Part shown: positions 22,863 through 34,270 of the stretch, in pieces
Numbering within the stretch: position 1 is the stretch's first letter
Layout of the letters: every line of letters starts with the position of its first letter
Assembly (NCBI GenBank): GCA_027924645.1
Contig: BSBN01000849.1
Location: 10,992,001-11,056,000 of the forward strand
DNA: 64,000 nt
Direction of reading: 5' to 3'
DNA from: Cunninghamia lanceolata
Taxonomy: Eukaryota > Streptophyta > Pinopsida > Cupressales > Cupressaceae
Notes under the pieces: generated by a model
Told to the model about the DNA's origin: nothing
The model's input: only the letters and a program-made list of their open reading frames with translations
Databases searched by the model: none
Made by a program: the position numbers and the translations under genes

Positions 22863-24449
22863 TCAATGCACAAGACAACTGAGAAGGGGGGGTGAATTAG
22901 TAACAAAACTTCACACCCTTACAAACATTCAGATCCACATTAACCTTTAAATATGTTATGATGATTAAGCATGAAAAGAAAATAAATGAAACTAAATCAT
23001 AACAACAACACACACAAGAGAACACTATATTTTTTAAGTGGAAAACCCTAAAAAGGAAAAACCATGGTGAGGATTAGCTCACAATATAATGTAGTAGCAA
23101 TATCGAATTACAAAGGCTCACTGCCCAAAAGAGAGAATGCTCACTACAGGTGGACTCACTGTTCAAGTGGACTCATTGCCCACTGAGAAAGAAAGAAAGA
23201 AGAGAAGAATGGCCCATTGCCAGGCTTTGAACTGATATAGTTGCATCTAACTTATGCACAGAGTTTAGTTCCAATGAAGTTTAATATCCATCAGAACACA
23301 AACATCTTTGCAACATCACTGAAAATAGTAGACACCTTCTACTCACTGCATCTAGTAGCCTAACACATGAAAGCTCTCACTGACCTAATGAAATTTGCAT
23401 CATAAACATCATATCCCTTGTGTACACCCACATTCATGAATTCTTGACATTTATTTATACCATCATCATCCTTGAAAACAATCTCCAAGGTCGGCAACAT
23501 AAGTTAACTCATAAAATTCAAATTAGGTCTAGACCTAAACATTTTCATCAAGGAAGGGAATGAATGCAGACCACATCATACTTTAGCATGGACCTAAATC
23601 CACTCTTACATGCTTCATCATGCTTTCACATTCACCAAAGCACAACCGCAAATAGTGTAAACAACCAAGTCAGCCATCCTAGTGTTAACACCATGGACTC
23701 TTAAATGCATGCTTCCTCAAAATCACACAATGACATGTGGATCATGCACAAAGCTTGAAAATGATCTACAAACATCCACAAGCACTTGAGGACCAACAAA
23801 TTCCTTTACAATATCTTTCACCTGAAGAAACTTCACATTGGAGTAATTAACTAGCTATATCAAACTCTATCATCATCTGCAACTTAAGAAATGTACTTAT
23901 GGAGCACCAAACCATGAACCACTTGAGCTAAAGAAAGATATAGAATTTGTAAGAACACATATAGAACCGCAACATTTGAAACCATTTTGCTAAGAAATGT
24001 GGAGAAAAATGCTTTCTCCCAGACACACTCCAAACACTACAAACATTGTTCTCAAACTGGTGAACACAACTTCCACTACACAATGATCTGGAGCACCAAA
24101 TTTTGGATTTAGCATCTACAAACACTTATAAACAACATATCTAAACCACACACTTAGATATTCAATTAGGAAGAAATGCGGAGAAAAACTCAATCATAAC
24201 TCTGTTAAGCCAGAACACATCTTCAATACAATGTTTCCTTTGTTAATAAAATTTTCTCAAAAGCACTTAGAAATCAAGAAATATGAGCATATTCTCAACA
24301 TCCTTAGCACCTCCTCAAACTAATCAAATCACTTTAACACAAGAACTCAATCAAACAACAACAACCTCATCAGAAGACACAGTTGAAACCAATGACAATA
24401 CAAGCTTGTTGACATCAATGACAACACCGATTACCGCATACTTGCAACA
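22863..24449 (-). repeat. 3' LTR of element C
   Basis: A 1587-bp LTR, by plus coordinates from TCAATGCACAAG to CTTGCAACA. It is homologous to 30776-32344 and to the solo LTR at 59908-61361. The copia-like TG terminus is mutated at 22864. Confidence 0.85.
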
Positions 24450-24461
24450 ATCTCCCCCTTT
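24450..24461 (-). other. Polypurine tract of element C
   Basis: On the minus strand AAAGGGGGAGAT abuts the LTR start TGTTGC, the same sequence and position as in element B. Confidence 0.75.
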
Positions 24462-24862
24462 GTCATTGAAGGAAATAGATGATGTGAAAAACCATCAAGA
24501 CACAACTCTGTACCAATCTTCTTTACTTTCTTACTCTCCCCCTTTCTTTTGCACATCTTATTCTCTCTCTCTCTCTAATCATTGATTGTTCTTTCTCCCC
24601 CTTTGTTTTTAACATGAAATCTCTCCCCCTTTGACATCAATGGCAAAGGGTATCACAACTTTCTCTTTTCTTTATACTACACATACTTGCACTGTTTACT
24701 ATTGCTCTGCAACATCTTTTTCTTTCACTGCTTTGAATACTCCCCCTGAGTGTAACAATCATCATGACTACTACCTAGTCCCCCTGAGAGGTAGCCTCCA
24801 ATCATCAGTCCAGAGAAGAATGAATCTTGAAATCCATTGGACTGATGCATCTCCTTATGCAT
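24462..24862 (-). other. 3' untranslated interior of element C
   Basis: The plus strand shows several CTCCCCCTTT words (near 24450, 24536, 24595, 24625), which on the element's sense strand are repeated AAAGGGGGAG tracts between the end of RNase H and the 3' LTR. Such repeated polypurine words also occur near the 3' end of element B. Confidence 0.5.
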
Positions 24863-25040
24863 CTAGTTCAGGGAAGGAGGGGCAATAACCCCTAACTTCT
24901 CTTGGAGATACTTAAATGTATCCTTAGGAAGAACCTTAGTGAATATGTCAGCAACTTGAGCCTTTGTAGGCACATACTCAAGATTCACTTCATTCTCTAC
25001 AACCTTCTCTCTTAGAAAGTGAAACCTAATTGAAATATAA
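24863..25040 (-). pseudogene. RNase H C-terminal part of copia pol (element C)
   Basis: The minus-strand frame reads the typical copia end: an I-R-F-H-F-L-R-E-K segment, then V-E-Y/N-V-P-T-like and Q-V-A-D-I-F-T-K-x-L, ending at a TAG at 24865-24863. It continues the RNase H frame that is cut at 26176 by the inserted TIR element. Confidence 0.85.
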
Positions 25041-25973
25041 TGGGTGATCCAACATAACTAGGTTATAACTGCATTGAGGAAGGAAAATTGCCTATGCACC
25101 AAAAAAATGTTTTGGAGGCATTCAGTCGAATAGGGCTGTTCATTAGAACCCAAAAATGGGTTCATTCGAACTCGCCGATTCGAATGAACCCCCTTTGTGT
25201 TGGCCAATTTTTTTTAATAAACTAAGGGGTTCGATTGAACCCCCCTCAATGTTATTTCATTTTTTAATGTTATTTTATAGGGTTCTAATAAAAGGGGGTT
25301 CATTCGAACCCCATTTCATTCGTACCCCTCTCTAGGGGTTCATTCGAACCCACTTTCATTTAAACCCCCTATTTTGCCCTTGCCCCTCTCCAACTACAAT
25401 TTTATGCAGATTTTTGGGTTTCCAGGCCCAGGCTGAGAATAAAAATGGAATCCACTTGACAAACCCATCTGGAGGATTATAGTGCTCGAAATGAGATTTC
25501 TATCAAGTATAAATTTAATATATTTTTGTTTTATTATACTTTTTTTTAGTTTAATTTAACATAGGTTTTTCAGTGAAAGTCAAGCTCTCTATTCTGCACA
25601 TGTGGAAAAATAGTATATTGCCAAAAAAAATTATAAAAAATATCTATCCTCTTGGTATTCATGTCCTTGATCCAAAAAAAAAATTGAATTCTGATACATA
25701 CAAAAAAAGTTATGCTTTATTGAGTACACCTATGTCTAAATTGTAATTGGTTTGACTTCAACAATTAATTAAAATAAAAATATTCAATAAAACATTATGA
25801 AACCAAATGCATCCTCTAGATATCGTAGTTAAAAATCTAAATTAAAAAAAATAGAATTTTATCCTTCATACAAAAAATGTTATGTTTTACATAGTACACA
25901 TCACTCTTTAAAAATGGTGTTTACTGTTAAAAAATAGTTATTGAAGGAGATGGAAAAATAAATTTAATTTGAT

Positions 25974-26018
<45 letters not shown>

Positions 26019-26175
26019 CTACAGACAAAATGTGACAAATCACTAGTTTACATCATCTTCAAATTCCTCATGGTTTAGCAACTATAGGTGTTTGAAACTG
26101 AAGATTTTTTTCAAAATGTTCATTTCAATGTCAACTTTGGCCAAAAAATGTAACCCACTATTGTGGGATCACCCA
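25041..26175. mobile_element. 1.1-kb TIR DNA transposon inserted in copia RNase H
   Basis: Perfect 10-bp inverted ends TGGGTGATCC (25041-25050) and GGATCACCCA (26166-26175) extend with partial matches to about 18 bp. Joining the flanks restores the copia RNase H reading (R-T-K-H then Y-I-S-I-R-F-H). Inside, near 25128-25370, are several nested palindromes of the type GGGTTCATTCGAACCC. There is also a TA microsatellite and no transposase frame, so it is non-autonomous. A target duplication is not clear: the AT-rich flanks GAAATATAA and AATTTATAT do not match well, so the superfamily (Mutator-like or hAT-like) cannot be fixed. Confidence 0.7.
25979..26014. repeat. TA microsatellite
   Basis: About 18 TA units, inside the TIR element. 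Confidence 0.9.
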
Positions 26176-26372
26176 AATTTATATGCTTTGTCCTTGAATG
26201 CATCACTAGATTTTTTGAAATGTTAATAGCATTTGTATTGTCACAGAAAATAGAATTTGGATCATCATACACAACTTTAATATCCTTCAAGGTTTGTTTC
26301 AACCACAACACATGTGCAACAGGAGGCTGCGGTAATGTATTCTACCTCTACAGTAGATAAAGCTACTGAATC
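26176..26372 (-). pseudogene. RNase H N-terminal part of copia pol (element C)
   Basis: The minus-strand frame includes a D-N-T-N-A-I (copia C-D-N-x-S/T-A type) segment and S-R-T-K-H-I just before the insertion. The start of the domain (A-Y-T-D-A-N-W) lies in the preceding frame near 26460. The chain is cut by the TIR element after R-T-K-H. Confidence 0.8.
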
Positions 26373-27450
26373 CTACTTTTGACTTAACCATAACACTACT
26401 CTGCCACCAAGAAAGAATGCTCCACCACTTGTACTTTTCTTGTCATCTACACAACTAGCCCAATTTGCATCTGTATAAGCACTTAGAGTAAAGTCAGTAT
26501 CTTTTGGACACCACAAGCCATAATCAAAAGTGCCCTTTAAATATCTAAAAATCCTCTTCACTGCCATAACATTTGACTCTCTAGGATCTTGTTGAAATCT
26601 AGCCACAAGACAAACTGCAGGTCTAGTAGTAGTCAGATATAGCAATCCTCCAATAATTGATCTATACTTTCTCTTATCAGCCTTAGGAGATTCATCATTC
26701 TTGCTCAACTTATAATGAGTAACCATAGGAGTACAAACTAGTTTAGAATCTTCCATTCCAAACTTATTTAAAAACTCTTTTACATACTTTGACTGAGAAA
26801 TAAAAATGCCTTTATTTGTCTGGTTGATCTATAAGCCAAGAAAGAAATTTATTTCCCCACACACTGACATTTCAAACTCTTTCTGCATCTCATCTACAAA
26901 ACTCTTTCACATGCCTTCATTTCCACCAAAAATTGTCATCTACATACACTTCCATAATCAGAATTTGATCTCCACTTACTTTGATGTACAAATTGCTATC
27001 TGTGGAGCCTTTACTAAATCCTTGCTATAATAAGTACCTGTCTAACCTTGCATACCAAGCTCTGAGAGCTTGCTTCAATCCATATAGTGCCTTCTTCAAC
27101 TTGCAGACCATATATGGCTTATCTGACAACTAAAATCCTTCTGGTTGCTCTATGTACACTTCCTCTTCCAATTCCTCATTCAAGAAAGTAGACTTCACAT
27201 CCATATGATTTACTATGAAATCTTTATGTGCTGCAAAAGCCAAAAACATCCTAATGACCTCCATTCTTGCCACATGAGCATATGTTTCCTCATAGTCTAT
27301 TCCTTCCACTTGTGAGTAGACTTTACATACAAGACTTGCCTTATTTCTTACCACTTCTCCATTCTCATTCAACTAGTTCTAGAATACCCACTTAGTTCCA
27401 ATCACATTTTTGTTCTTTGGTCTTGGGACAAGTTCCCATGTTTGATTTTC
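26373..27450 (-). pseudogene. Reverse transcriptase of element C
   Basis: The minus strand carries the copia RT core in pieces. About 27372-27130 covers N-K-x-x-L-V-C-K, Q-x-E-G-I-D-Y-E-E-T and the H-M-D-V-K-S-T-F-L-N motif, which holds the first catalytic Asp. The V-Y-V-D-D catalytic loop lies near 26950. About 26756-26373 covers Y-R-S-I-I-G-G-L-L-Y-L, the R-P-D-type segment (here R-P-A) and the start of RNase H (Y-T-D-A-N-W). Several stops and at least one frameshift between 26760 and 27130 inactivate it. In intact relatives this enzyme copies element RNA into DNA. Confidence 0.9.
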
Positions 27451-27909
27451 CTCAATCTACATTAGTTCTTCTTCCATAGCCTTGATCTAATTCTCATCCT
27501 TGCATGCATCAACCACTATTTTAGGCTCAACTTTAGAAATTAAGCATAGATTTACCTATTCTTCAGTAGCTCTGCTTCTTGTCAATACACCTTTGCTCTT
27601 ATCACCAATGATCTGGTCTTCAGTGTGATGCTTCTGCACATACTTGGAGTTTTAGGGATTCTTTCTGGAACTTCTTGTTCTTCAACCTATACTTCTTTTT
27701 CTTTAGCTTCTTCTTCTCCACTGGAAGAAGACTCATCTGATTCATACTCATTAATCTCTGAGACCTTCTGTATGTCTTCATTAACCATAATATTCGCACT
27801 TTCAACATTTTTTCTTAGCTTCTTGTTGTAGCACCGGTAAGGTTTTCTTTTGTTAGAGTACCCAAGGAAAATACCTTCCTCACACCTTGCATCAAACTTT
27901 CCTAAATCT
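27451..27909 (-). pseudogene. Integrase C-terminus / linker of element C
   Basis: The minus strand between integrase and RT is Ser/Glu/Lys-rich and broken, as is usual for the variable linker of copia pol. No catalytic motif. Confidence 0.55.
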
Positions 27910-28657
27910 TCATCTCTTCTGATATAACATTGGCTTCCAAAAACTATAAAATATTAGCAGTGGGAATCCTTCTGGATACCATAGTTCATAGGGAGTCTTT
28001 GTGTCATTTGCCCTTACTTGTATTTTGTTTTGTATATCAACAACAGTATGAATTACTTCTCTCCAGTAGACTTCCAGTAGGTCTTCTTCTTTGATCATTG
28101 TCCTTGCAGCTTCTTGAACAGTCCTGTTCTTCCTTTCAACCAATCCATTCTACTGAGAAGTCCTATGGGAAGATAAATGCCTCTTTATACCATGATTCTC
28201 ATAAAACATGTTAAACTCATTAGAGGTAAATCATCCACCTTTGTCATACCTCAAACATTTGATCTTCATATCCATTTCATTTTCAACCATTACTTTAAAG
28301 GCTTTAAACTTATCTAGGGCTTCTGATTTTTCCTTAAGAAAAGTGACCCATATCATTCTAGAGAAATCATCAATAAATAACATAAAATACCTGTCACCTT
28401 GAAAACTCCTTACTCTAGTAGGACCATGCAAAGATCTATATGTACCAATTTGTACAGTTGGTAGATGACTAATCCTTGACTTTGAAGCTTCTTCTTGTTT
28501 GCTTTCCAATCTGACATTCCTTATAGAGAACATTGATGGGCTTTGTGATCTTTGGCAGATCTCTCATAGCTTGAATTGAACTTATCCTTACTAGACTATC
28601 AAAAATGATGTGACACAATCTCCTATGCCATAGCCAACTCTCACTGATCTGAGTCAT
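27910..28657 (-). pseudogene. Integrase of element C
   Basis: The frame at 28657-28469 shows the GAG-pre-integrase/zinc part (W-L-W-H-R-R-L-C-H and C-x-x-C, here degenerate). The frame at 28533-28231 has the core with F-I-D-D-F-S-R, one catalytic Asp, and the following R-Y-D-K-G-G (second Asp). The frame at 28143-27910 starts at V-E-R-K-N-R-T, which contains the catalytic Glu. Frameshifts separate the pieces. Integrase joins element DNA to the host genome; this copy is dead. Confidence 0.88.
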
Positions 28658-28711
28658 AAGGCAATAACTAACACCACCTTTGAGATGATAAACATTTCCA
28701 CCTATCCTCTT

Positions 28712-29092
28712 TTAGCTAGCAATTACTATTATGGAGCTTTTTCTGATCTCACAGTCATCATCCTGAAACATAAGATTGTAACCCTTGCTACACATCTGTC
28801 CAACACTCAAAAGATTATTCTTTAAATGTTTGACATAAACAACATCATTAGTGTTATACTTTCCATCAAAACTGATTGAACCTTTTCCACAAATCTTAGC
28901 ATCTTCATCACCACCAAACCTAACTACTCCACCATCATATTTTTCAAGTTTAACAAACTTACTCTTATCACCTGTCATAAGATTTGAGCATCCACTGTCA
29001 ATGATCCAATCATCTTTTTCTTTCTTGGCATGAAACGCAGACATTACAGTGCCTTTAGGGTTAGTACTTGCTTCTAAAACCTTTTCCTTCAC
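28712..29092 (-). pseudogene. Aspartic protease of element C
   Basis: The frame contains D-W-I-I-D-S-G-C-S, the retropepsin D-S-G active site, followed by the typical copia spacing to L-L-S-V-G-Q. The region is intact for about 126 codons but has lost the flanking polyprotein frame. Confidence 0.85.
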
Positions 29093-29264
29093 ACAGCTTC
29101 CAGAGTTAGCAGAAATAGTTTCATCTCTTAGGGCTATGAATAAGCATTCATTATCATTATCATCCTCATAATCTAATTCATCATCAGATATACTTGAATC
29201 TTCTCTAAAATACTAACTTGTCTTAACAATCTTACCTCTGTTTTTCCTATTTTGAATTCTTAGA

Positions 29265-30069
29265 GTTCCATTTGGATATATTCAAGCATAATGACCTATT
29301 TTTCCACAACTGAGACATTTAAAAGGAAACTTACCATTGAACTTTCTAGTACCCTTTTTCATTCTTCTCACAAAGTTAGCTTCCACTTCCCCAAGGTCTT
29401 TCATATCTAATTCCATAGTCTTCTCTATTTTTTTGGCCTTAAAAGTAGCCTCATCCTTTGTAGTTCCACCAGTTGTGCCGAACTCTCTTATTTAAAAAGC
29501 AGTTAGGGTGCTAAGCAACTGATCTTTGGTAAAATGATTCAAATTCTATAATTCTTCAATTTAGCAGAAACCTTATGACTATAAGATTTAGGAAGAGTTC
29601 TGAGTACCTTCAATATCACTTCTTTATCATCTATACTTCCATCAAGTCCTTTGATGCCATTGACAACTTCATCCACCTTGTGTAAGTAGCTTGCAATGTT
29701 TTCATCTTCAGACATTCACATGGTCTCAAAAGTGAGCTTCAAATTCTGTATTTTAGCTTGTTTGACTTTATCATCTCCTTCATAAACACTTTCCAATTTT
29801 TTCCAAATTGCATTAGCAGTCTTCAAATTCACAACTTTCACCAACTCAGAATTAGTAAGTCCACTTAAGAGAGCATGTTTTTCCTTACCATCTATTTTAG
29901 TAGCTTTGATATCATCTTCAGTACTTATACCATTATGAGATACAGTGTAATTATAGTTTACTAATTTCCAAACCTCATAACTAAGAGCAATTAGAAAGGC
30001 TTCCATCCTTACCTTCTAGAGTGCATAGTCTGATCCATCAAACAAGGGAATTTGTTTCTTTTGCACCAT
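29265..30069 (-). pseudogene. Gag of element C
   Basis: It starts at the ATG at 30069 (M-V-Q-K-K-Q-I-P-L-F-D-G). A stop 18 codons in replaces an expected Trp (TGG to TAG). The next part (30006-29716) is UBN2-type copia gag (A-L-L-S-G-L, A-N-A-I-W-K-K-L-E-S-V-Y). A single CCHC knuckle near 29325-29280 keeps C-x2-C-x4-H, but its last Cys is lost and a TGA stands where Arg is usual. Confidence 0.82.
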
Positions 30070-30130
30070 CCTAGATCTACCTCAAGCTATTAAGCTTTCT
30101 TAAAAGGAACCTCACTTTGATACCAATTTT

Positions 30131-30602
30131 TGAATGCATAAGACAACTGAGAGGGGGGTTGAATAAGTTGTAACAAAACTTCAAACCCTTACAAACATTC
30201 AGATCCACATAAACCTTTAAGTATGTTATGATGATTAATCATGAAAAGAAAACAACTAAAACCAAATCATAACAACACCACACACAAGTGAACACCATAT
30301 TTTTTATGTGGAAAACCCTAAAAGGGAAAAGCCACAGTGAGGATTATCTCACAATATAATGTAGTAGCAATACTAAATTATAAAGGGTCACTGCCCAAAA
30401 GAGAGAATGCTCACTACAGGTGGACTCACTCTCCAAGTGGACTCACTATCCACTGAGAAAGAAAAAAAGAAGAGAAGAATGGCTCGCTGCCATGCTTTGA
30501 ATTGATATAGTTTCATCTAACCTATGCATGGAGTTCAGTTCCAATGAAGGTCAATATCCATCACAACACAAACAACATCTTTGCAGCATCACTGAAAATA
30601 GT
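30131..30602 (-). repeat. Extra partial LTR inside the 5' end of element C
   Basis: These 472 bases match the start of the LTR at 30776 (TGAATGCA...). They stop abruptly at ...GAAAATAGT and join internal sequence ...TAGTTTACTAATTT, with TAGT shared at the join. A second, mutated PBS-like TTGGTATCAAAG lies beside it (30117-30128). Confidence 0.8.
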
Positions 30603-30775
30603 TTACTAATTTCTAGACTTCATAACCAAGAGCAATTAGAAATGCTTCCATCCTTACCTTCCAGAGTACATAGTTTGATCCATAAAACAAGGGACTCTAT
30701 TTCTTGTGCACCATCCTAGATCTAACTCAAGCTATTAAGCTTTCTTCAAAGGAACCTCGCTCTGATACCAATTTT
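30603..30775 (-). repeat. Duplicate of the first ~175 internal bases of element C
   Basis: This repeats 29955-30130 (gag start and PBS region) with many substitutions. Together with 30131-30602 it forms a tandem of partial LTR plus leader next to the complete LTR. Confidence 0.78.
30759..30770 (-). other. Primer-binding site of element C
   Basis: The minus strand reads TGGTATCAGAGC, a perfect match to the copia initiator-Met PBS, five bases after the LTR end. Confidence 0.9.
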
Positions 30776-32344
30776 TGAATGCACAAGACAATTGAGAGGG
30801 GGGGGTGAATCAATTGTAACAAAACTTCAAACCCTTACAAACATTCAGATCCACATTAACCTTTAAGTATGTTATGATGATTAAGCATGAAAAGAAAATA
30901 ACTGAAACTAATTCATAACAACACCACACACAAGATAACACCATATTTTTTATGTGGAAAACCCTAAAAGGGAAAAACCACAGTGAGGATTAACTCACAA
31001 TATAATGTAGTAGCAATACCAAATTACAAAGGCTCACTGCCAGAGGGCTCACTGCCCAAAAGAGAGAATGCTCACTACAAGTGGACTCACTGTCCACTGA
31101 GAAAGAAAAAAAGAAGAGAAGAATGGCTCACTTCTAGGCTTTGAACTAATATAGTTTCATCTAACCTATGCATGGAGTTCAGTTCCAATGAAGCTCAATA
31201 TCCATCACAGCACAAACAACATCTTTGCATCATCACTGAAAATAGTAGACACCTTCTTCTCATTGCATCTAGTAGCCTAACACATGAAAGCTCTCACTAC
31301 CCTGATCAAATTTGCATCACAAACATCATATCCCTTGTGCACACCCACATTCACAAATTCTTGACATTTATTTATACCATCATCATCCTTGAAAACATTC
31401 TCCAAGGTTGGCAACATAACTTAACCCATAAAATTCAAATTAGGTTTGGACCTAAACATTCCTACAGAGGAAGGGAATGAATGTAGACCACATCATACTT
31501 TAGCATGAACCTAAATCCAGTCTTACACGCTTCATCATGGTTTCACATTCACCAAAGCACAACCGTAAATAGTGTAAACAACCAAGTCAGTCATCCTAGT
31601 GTTAACACCATGAACTCTTAAATGCAGGCTTCCTCAAAATTACACAATGACATGCAGTTCACACACCAAGCTTGAACATGATCTAGAAACATCCACAAGT
31701 ACTTGAGGACCAACAAATTCCTTTACAACATCTTTCACCTGAAGAAACTTCACACCAGAATACTTAACCAGCTATATCAAACTCTGTCATCATCTGCAAC
31801 TTAAGAAATGTACTTGCAGAGCACCAAACCACAAACCACTTGAGCTAAAGGTAGATATAGACATTGTAATCACACATCTAGAACCCCAACATCTAAAACC
31901 ATTCTGTAGAGAAATGCGGAGCAAAATACTTTCTCCCAGACACACTACAAACACTGTTCTCAAATTAGTGAACACAACTTCCACTGCACAACTATCCAGA
32001 GCACCAAAATCTAGATTTAGCATCTTCAAACACTTATAAACTACATATCCAAACTGTACACTCAGATATTCAATTAGGAAGAAATGCAGACAAAAACTCG
32101 ATCATAACTCTATTAAGATAGAACATATCTTCAACACATTGTTTCCTTTGTTAATCAAATTTTCTCAAGAGCACTTGGAAGTCAACCAACAGGAGCATAT
32201 TCTCAACATATTTAGCACCTCCTCAAACCAATCAAATCACTTTAACACAACTCAATCAAACAACAACAACCTCATTAGAAGACACAATTGACACCAATGA
32301 CAACACAAGATTGTTGACATCAATGACAACACCGATTACCACAT
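30776..32344 (-). repeat. 5' LTR of element C
   Basis: It is homologous to 22863-24449 from TGAATGCACAAG through ACACCGATTACC. It then diverges at about 32344, so the outer ~10 bases (ending CTTGCAACA in the other copy) appear deleted or replaced. Confidence 0.85.
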
Positions 32345-33235
32345 GGGTAAGTGCACAAAGATGAGGGACCAAAATGGGATCTTAAGATACCACTTTTTTT
32401 CTAAAATCAGGAAACATTGATGTTGGATGAGAAATTGAAGATAGCTACACTCAAAATTTGATGATGGAACAAAAACAAGAGTTGTAGTTCTCCAAATCTA
32501 GTTTCTAAACAACTAACTTTTTCCAAAAATGGTTGAGATTAAGGGGTTCAAAAAGGGGGAGTACACAAAGTTGTCCTATTTTTCTCAAAAAACATAACAT
32601 AGCATCTAGTGTGCTCCCCCTAAAATGTTAACTTTTTTTTAGTATTTCAATAATCTCTTTAGTTAGAAATTCGCTAACACCATGTAGTTTATCACTGATT
32701 TTTCTAATAATTTTTTAATGAATAATTAATTTTATAGTAATTTTTAAAGTGGACACATCCTGAAAAATATAAATTTGAGTGTGCTCCCCCCTAAAATGTT
32801 TGAAAACTAATCAAAAATTGATTTTTTTTAATACGTGTAGAATGGAGTCTAGTTTCTAAAAATGTAACTTATTTCAAATTTTGATGAATGGTTAAAAAAA
32901 GTCAAAAATACTAGACACTGGTTTTTAAGAAAAAATGGACACACTAATGAAAGAAATTCAAGATGAAACACTAAATGTACTCCAAATGTGAAAAACATTA
33001 TATGGTTAGATAGCTAATAGAGAGCTTAAGATTATGGTGGTATTTTTTTTGAGTTTTCATTAAAAAAAGTGCCATCCTGATGGGGATCACGCTCCAGATT
33101 ATCTGCAAATTTTGCTAAAAATTGATAAAAACACATCAAAGAAAGATGATCATAATGCGAGCATGTTATAAAGCACTCTCATTATGCTAATCATAACTAG
33201 TAATACACATGACAATTGCATTTGCTTGAAAGTTT
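32345..33235. other. AT-rich DNA, no gene recognised
   Basis: It contains two copies of a GTGTGCTCCCCCTAAAATGTT word, near 32609 and 32779, about 170 bases apart. Otherwise it is A/T-rich sequence without frames or ends that I recognise. Confidence 0.4.
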
Positions 33236-33373
33236 CTAAAGTCTTTTCAACAAATCTATTTTTTGCATATCTTGCAATCATTGCATTCCACTATAGAACA
33301 TCTCTTTGAGGTGTTACATCATACAATTGACATGCCTTGTCTATGCTTCCACACTTTACATACATGTCTACAA
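33236..33373 (-). pseudogene. Short PPR-repeat fragment
   Basis: The minus strand reads the same PLS-type PPR segment found at 44642-50515: A-A-L-V-D-M-Y, K-C-G-S-I-D-K-A, then W-N-A-M-I-A-R-Y-A-K. It has an in-frame stop before W-N-A-M. It is 138 bases long and directly abuts the CT-rich tract, so it is a broken remnant in inverted orientation relative to the main PPR array. Confidence 0.75.
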
Positions 33374-33381
33374 GGGCAGCT

Positions 33382-33850
33382 GCACTTCCTATCGTCTCTC
33401 TCACTCTCTACTTCCCTCCCCTCTCTACGTCCTACCCTCTCTCTGAGTCTCTGCTTCCCTCCCCTCTCTACCTCCTACCTTCTCTCTCACTCTCTTCTTC
33501 CCTCCCCTCTCTAGCTTCTACCCTCTCTCTCACTCTCTACTTCCCTCCCCTATCTACCTCCTACCCTCTTTCTAAGTCTTTGCTTCCCTCACCTCTCTAC
33601 CTCCTACCTTCTCTCTCTCTCTTCTCCCCCCTCTCTACCTCTTACCCTCTCTCTCACTTTTTACTTCCCTCCCCTATCTACCTCCTAGGTCCTCTCTCTT
33701 AGTCTCTACTTCCCTCCCCTATCTACCTCCTACCCTCTCTCTCGTCTTCCTTCCCCTGCTACCTCCTACGGTCCTCTTCTACTCTCTACTTCCGTCCTGT
33801 CTCTACCTCCTCTCCTCTTTCTCACTCTATTTCCCTCCCCTCTCTAACTC
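33382..33850. repeat. CT-rich degenerate minisatellite
   Basis: Tandem copies of CTCTCTACCTCCTACC / TTCCCTCCCC words, about 30-60 bases per unit with variation. Strand asymmetry is strong (few purines on the plus strand). Confidence 0.9.
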
Positions 33851-33974
33851 TCCTCATCATTCTTCACATCCAATGAAATTTCATAAATTATCTTGTTTCC
33901 ATTTCATCATCCCAATTTATATCCTCATCCCTCGTTGCATGTCCTAGTTTTCTTTTTTCCATATTCTTTGTCAA

Positions 33975-34076
33975 GATGCAAGAGGAGAGGGAGGAAGAGG
34001 GAGAGAGGATGGAAATGGATGGGAGAGAGAGAGGATAGATAGGGTGATAAGGAGAGAGAGAGAGAGAGAGAGAGGG
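33975..34076. repeat. GA-rich tract with (GA)n
   Basis: GAGAGGGAGGAAGAGGG-type sequence ending in about 12 GA units at 34051-34074. It is the purine mirror of the preceding CT tract. Confidence 0.85.
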
Positions 34077-34081
34077 TTGGT

Positions 34082-34270
34082 CATGTTTATGAGTTTAGGG
34101 TTGCTTAAGTTTAGGGTTTAGTGGAATTATTAAGGGTTTAGGGGTTTAGGGTTTCTCAGGTTTATGGTTTAGGGGTTAGATTTTAGGGGTATTATTTAGG
34201 GTTTATGGGTTTTGGGAGAGAGAGAGAATTTTAGGGTTGCTCAAGTTTAGGGTTAAGGGGTTAGGCTTAA
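34082..34270. repeat. Telomere-like TTTAGGG tract, block 1
   Basis: Degenerate repeats of GTTTAGGGTT / TTAGGGG interspersed with GCTCAAG and GAATTATT spacers. TTTAGGG is the usual plant telomere unit. This is an interstitial, diverged array. Confidence 0.8.

Larger units (their letters stand above)
22863..32344 (-). mobile_element. Element C: decayed Ty1/copia retrotransposon
   Basis: On the minus strand the order is LTR (32344-30776), PBS, gag, protease, integrase, RT, RNase H, polypurine tract, LTR (24449-22863). The gag-PR-IN-RT order defines Ty1/copia. The frame is broken by many stops and frameshifts. Two rearrangements are visible: a 1.1-kb TIR insertion (25041-26175) splits RNase H, and the 5' end carries an additional partial LTR plus a repeat of the first ~175 internal bases (30131-30775). 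No matching target duplication was found. The outer end at 32344 appears to lack the last ~10 bases seen in the other LTR, and the left end has TC instead of TG. Confidence 0.9.

Noticed and set aside
25130..25370. Possible tRNA genes from GGTTCGA-like words
   Set aside because: No cloverleaf, A box or acceptor pairing; the words are arms of palindromes in the TIR element.
33263..33702. Overlapping Leu/Ser/Pro frames
   Set aside because: They are translations of the CTCTCTACCTCC minisatellite, with no sign of a protein family.
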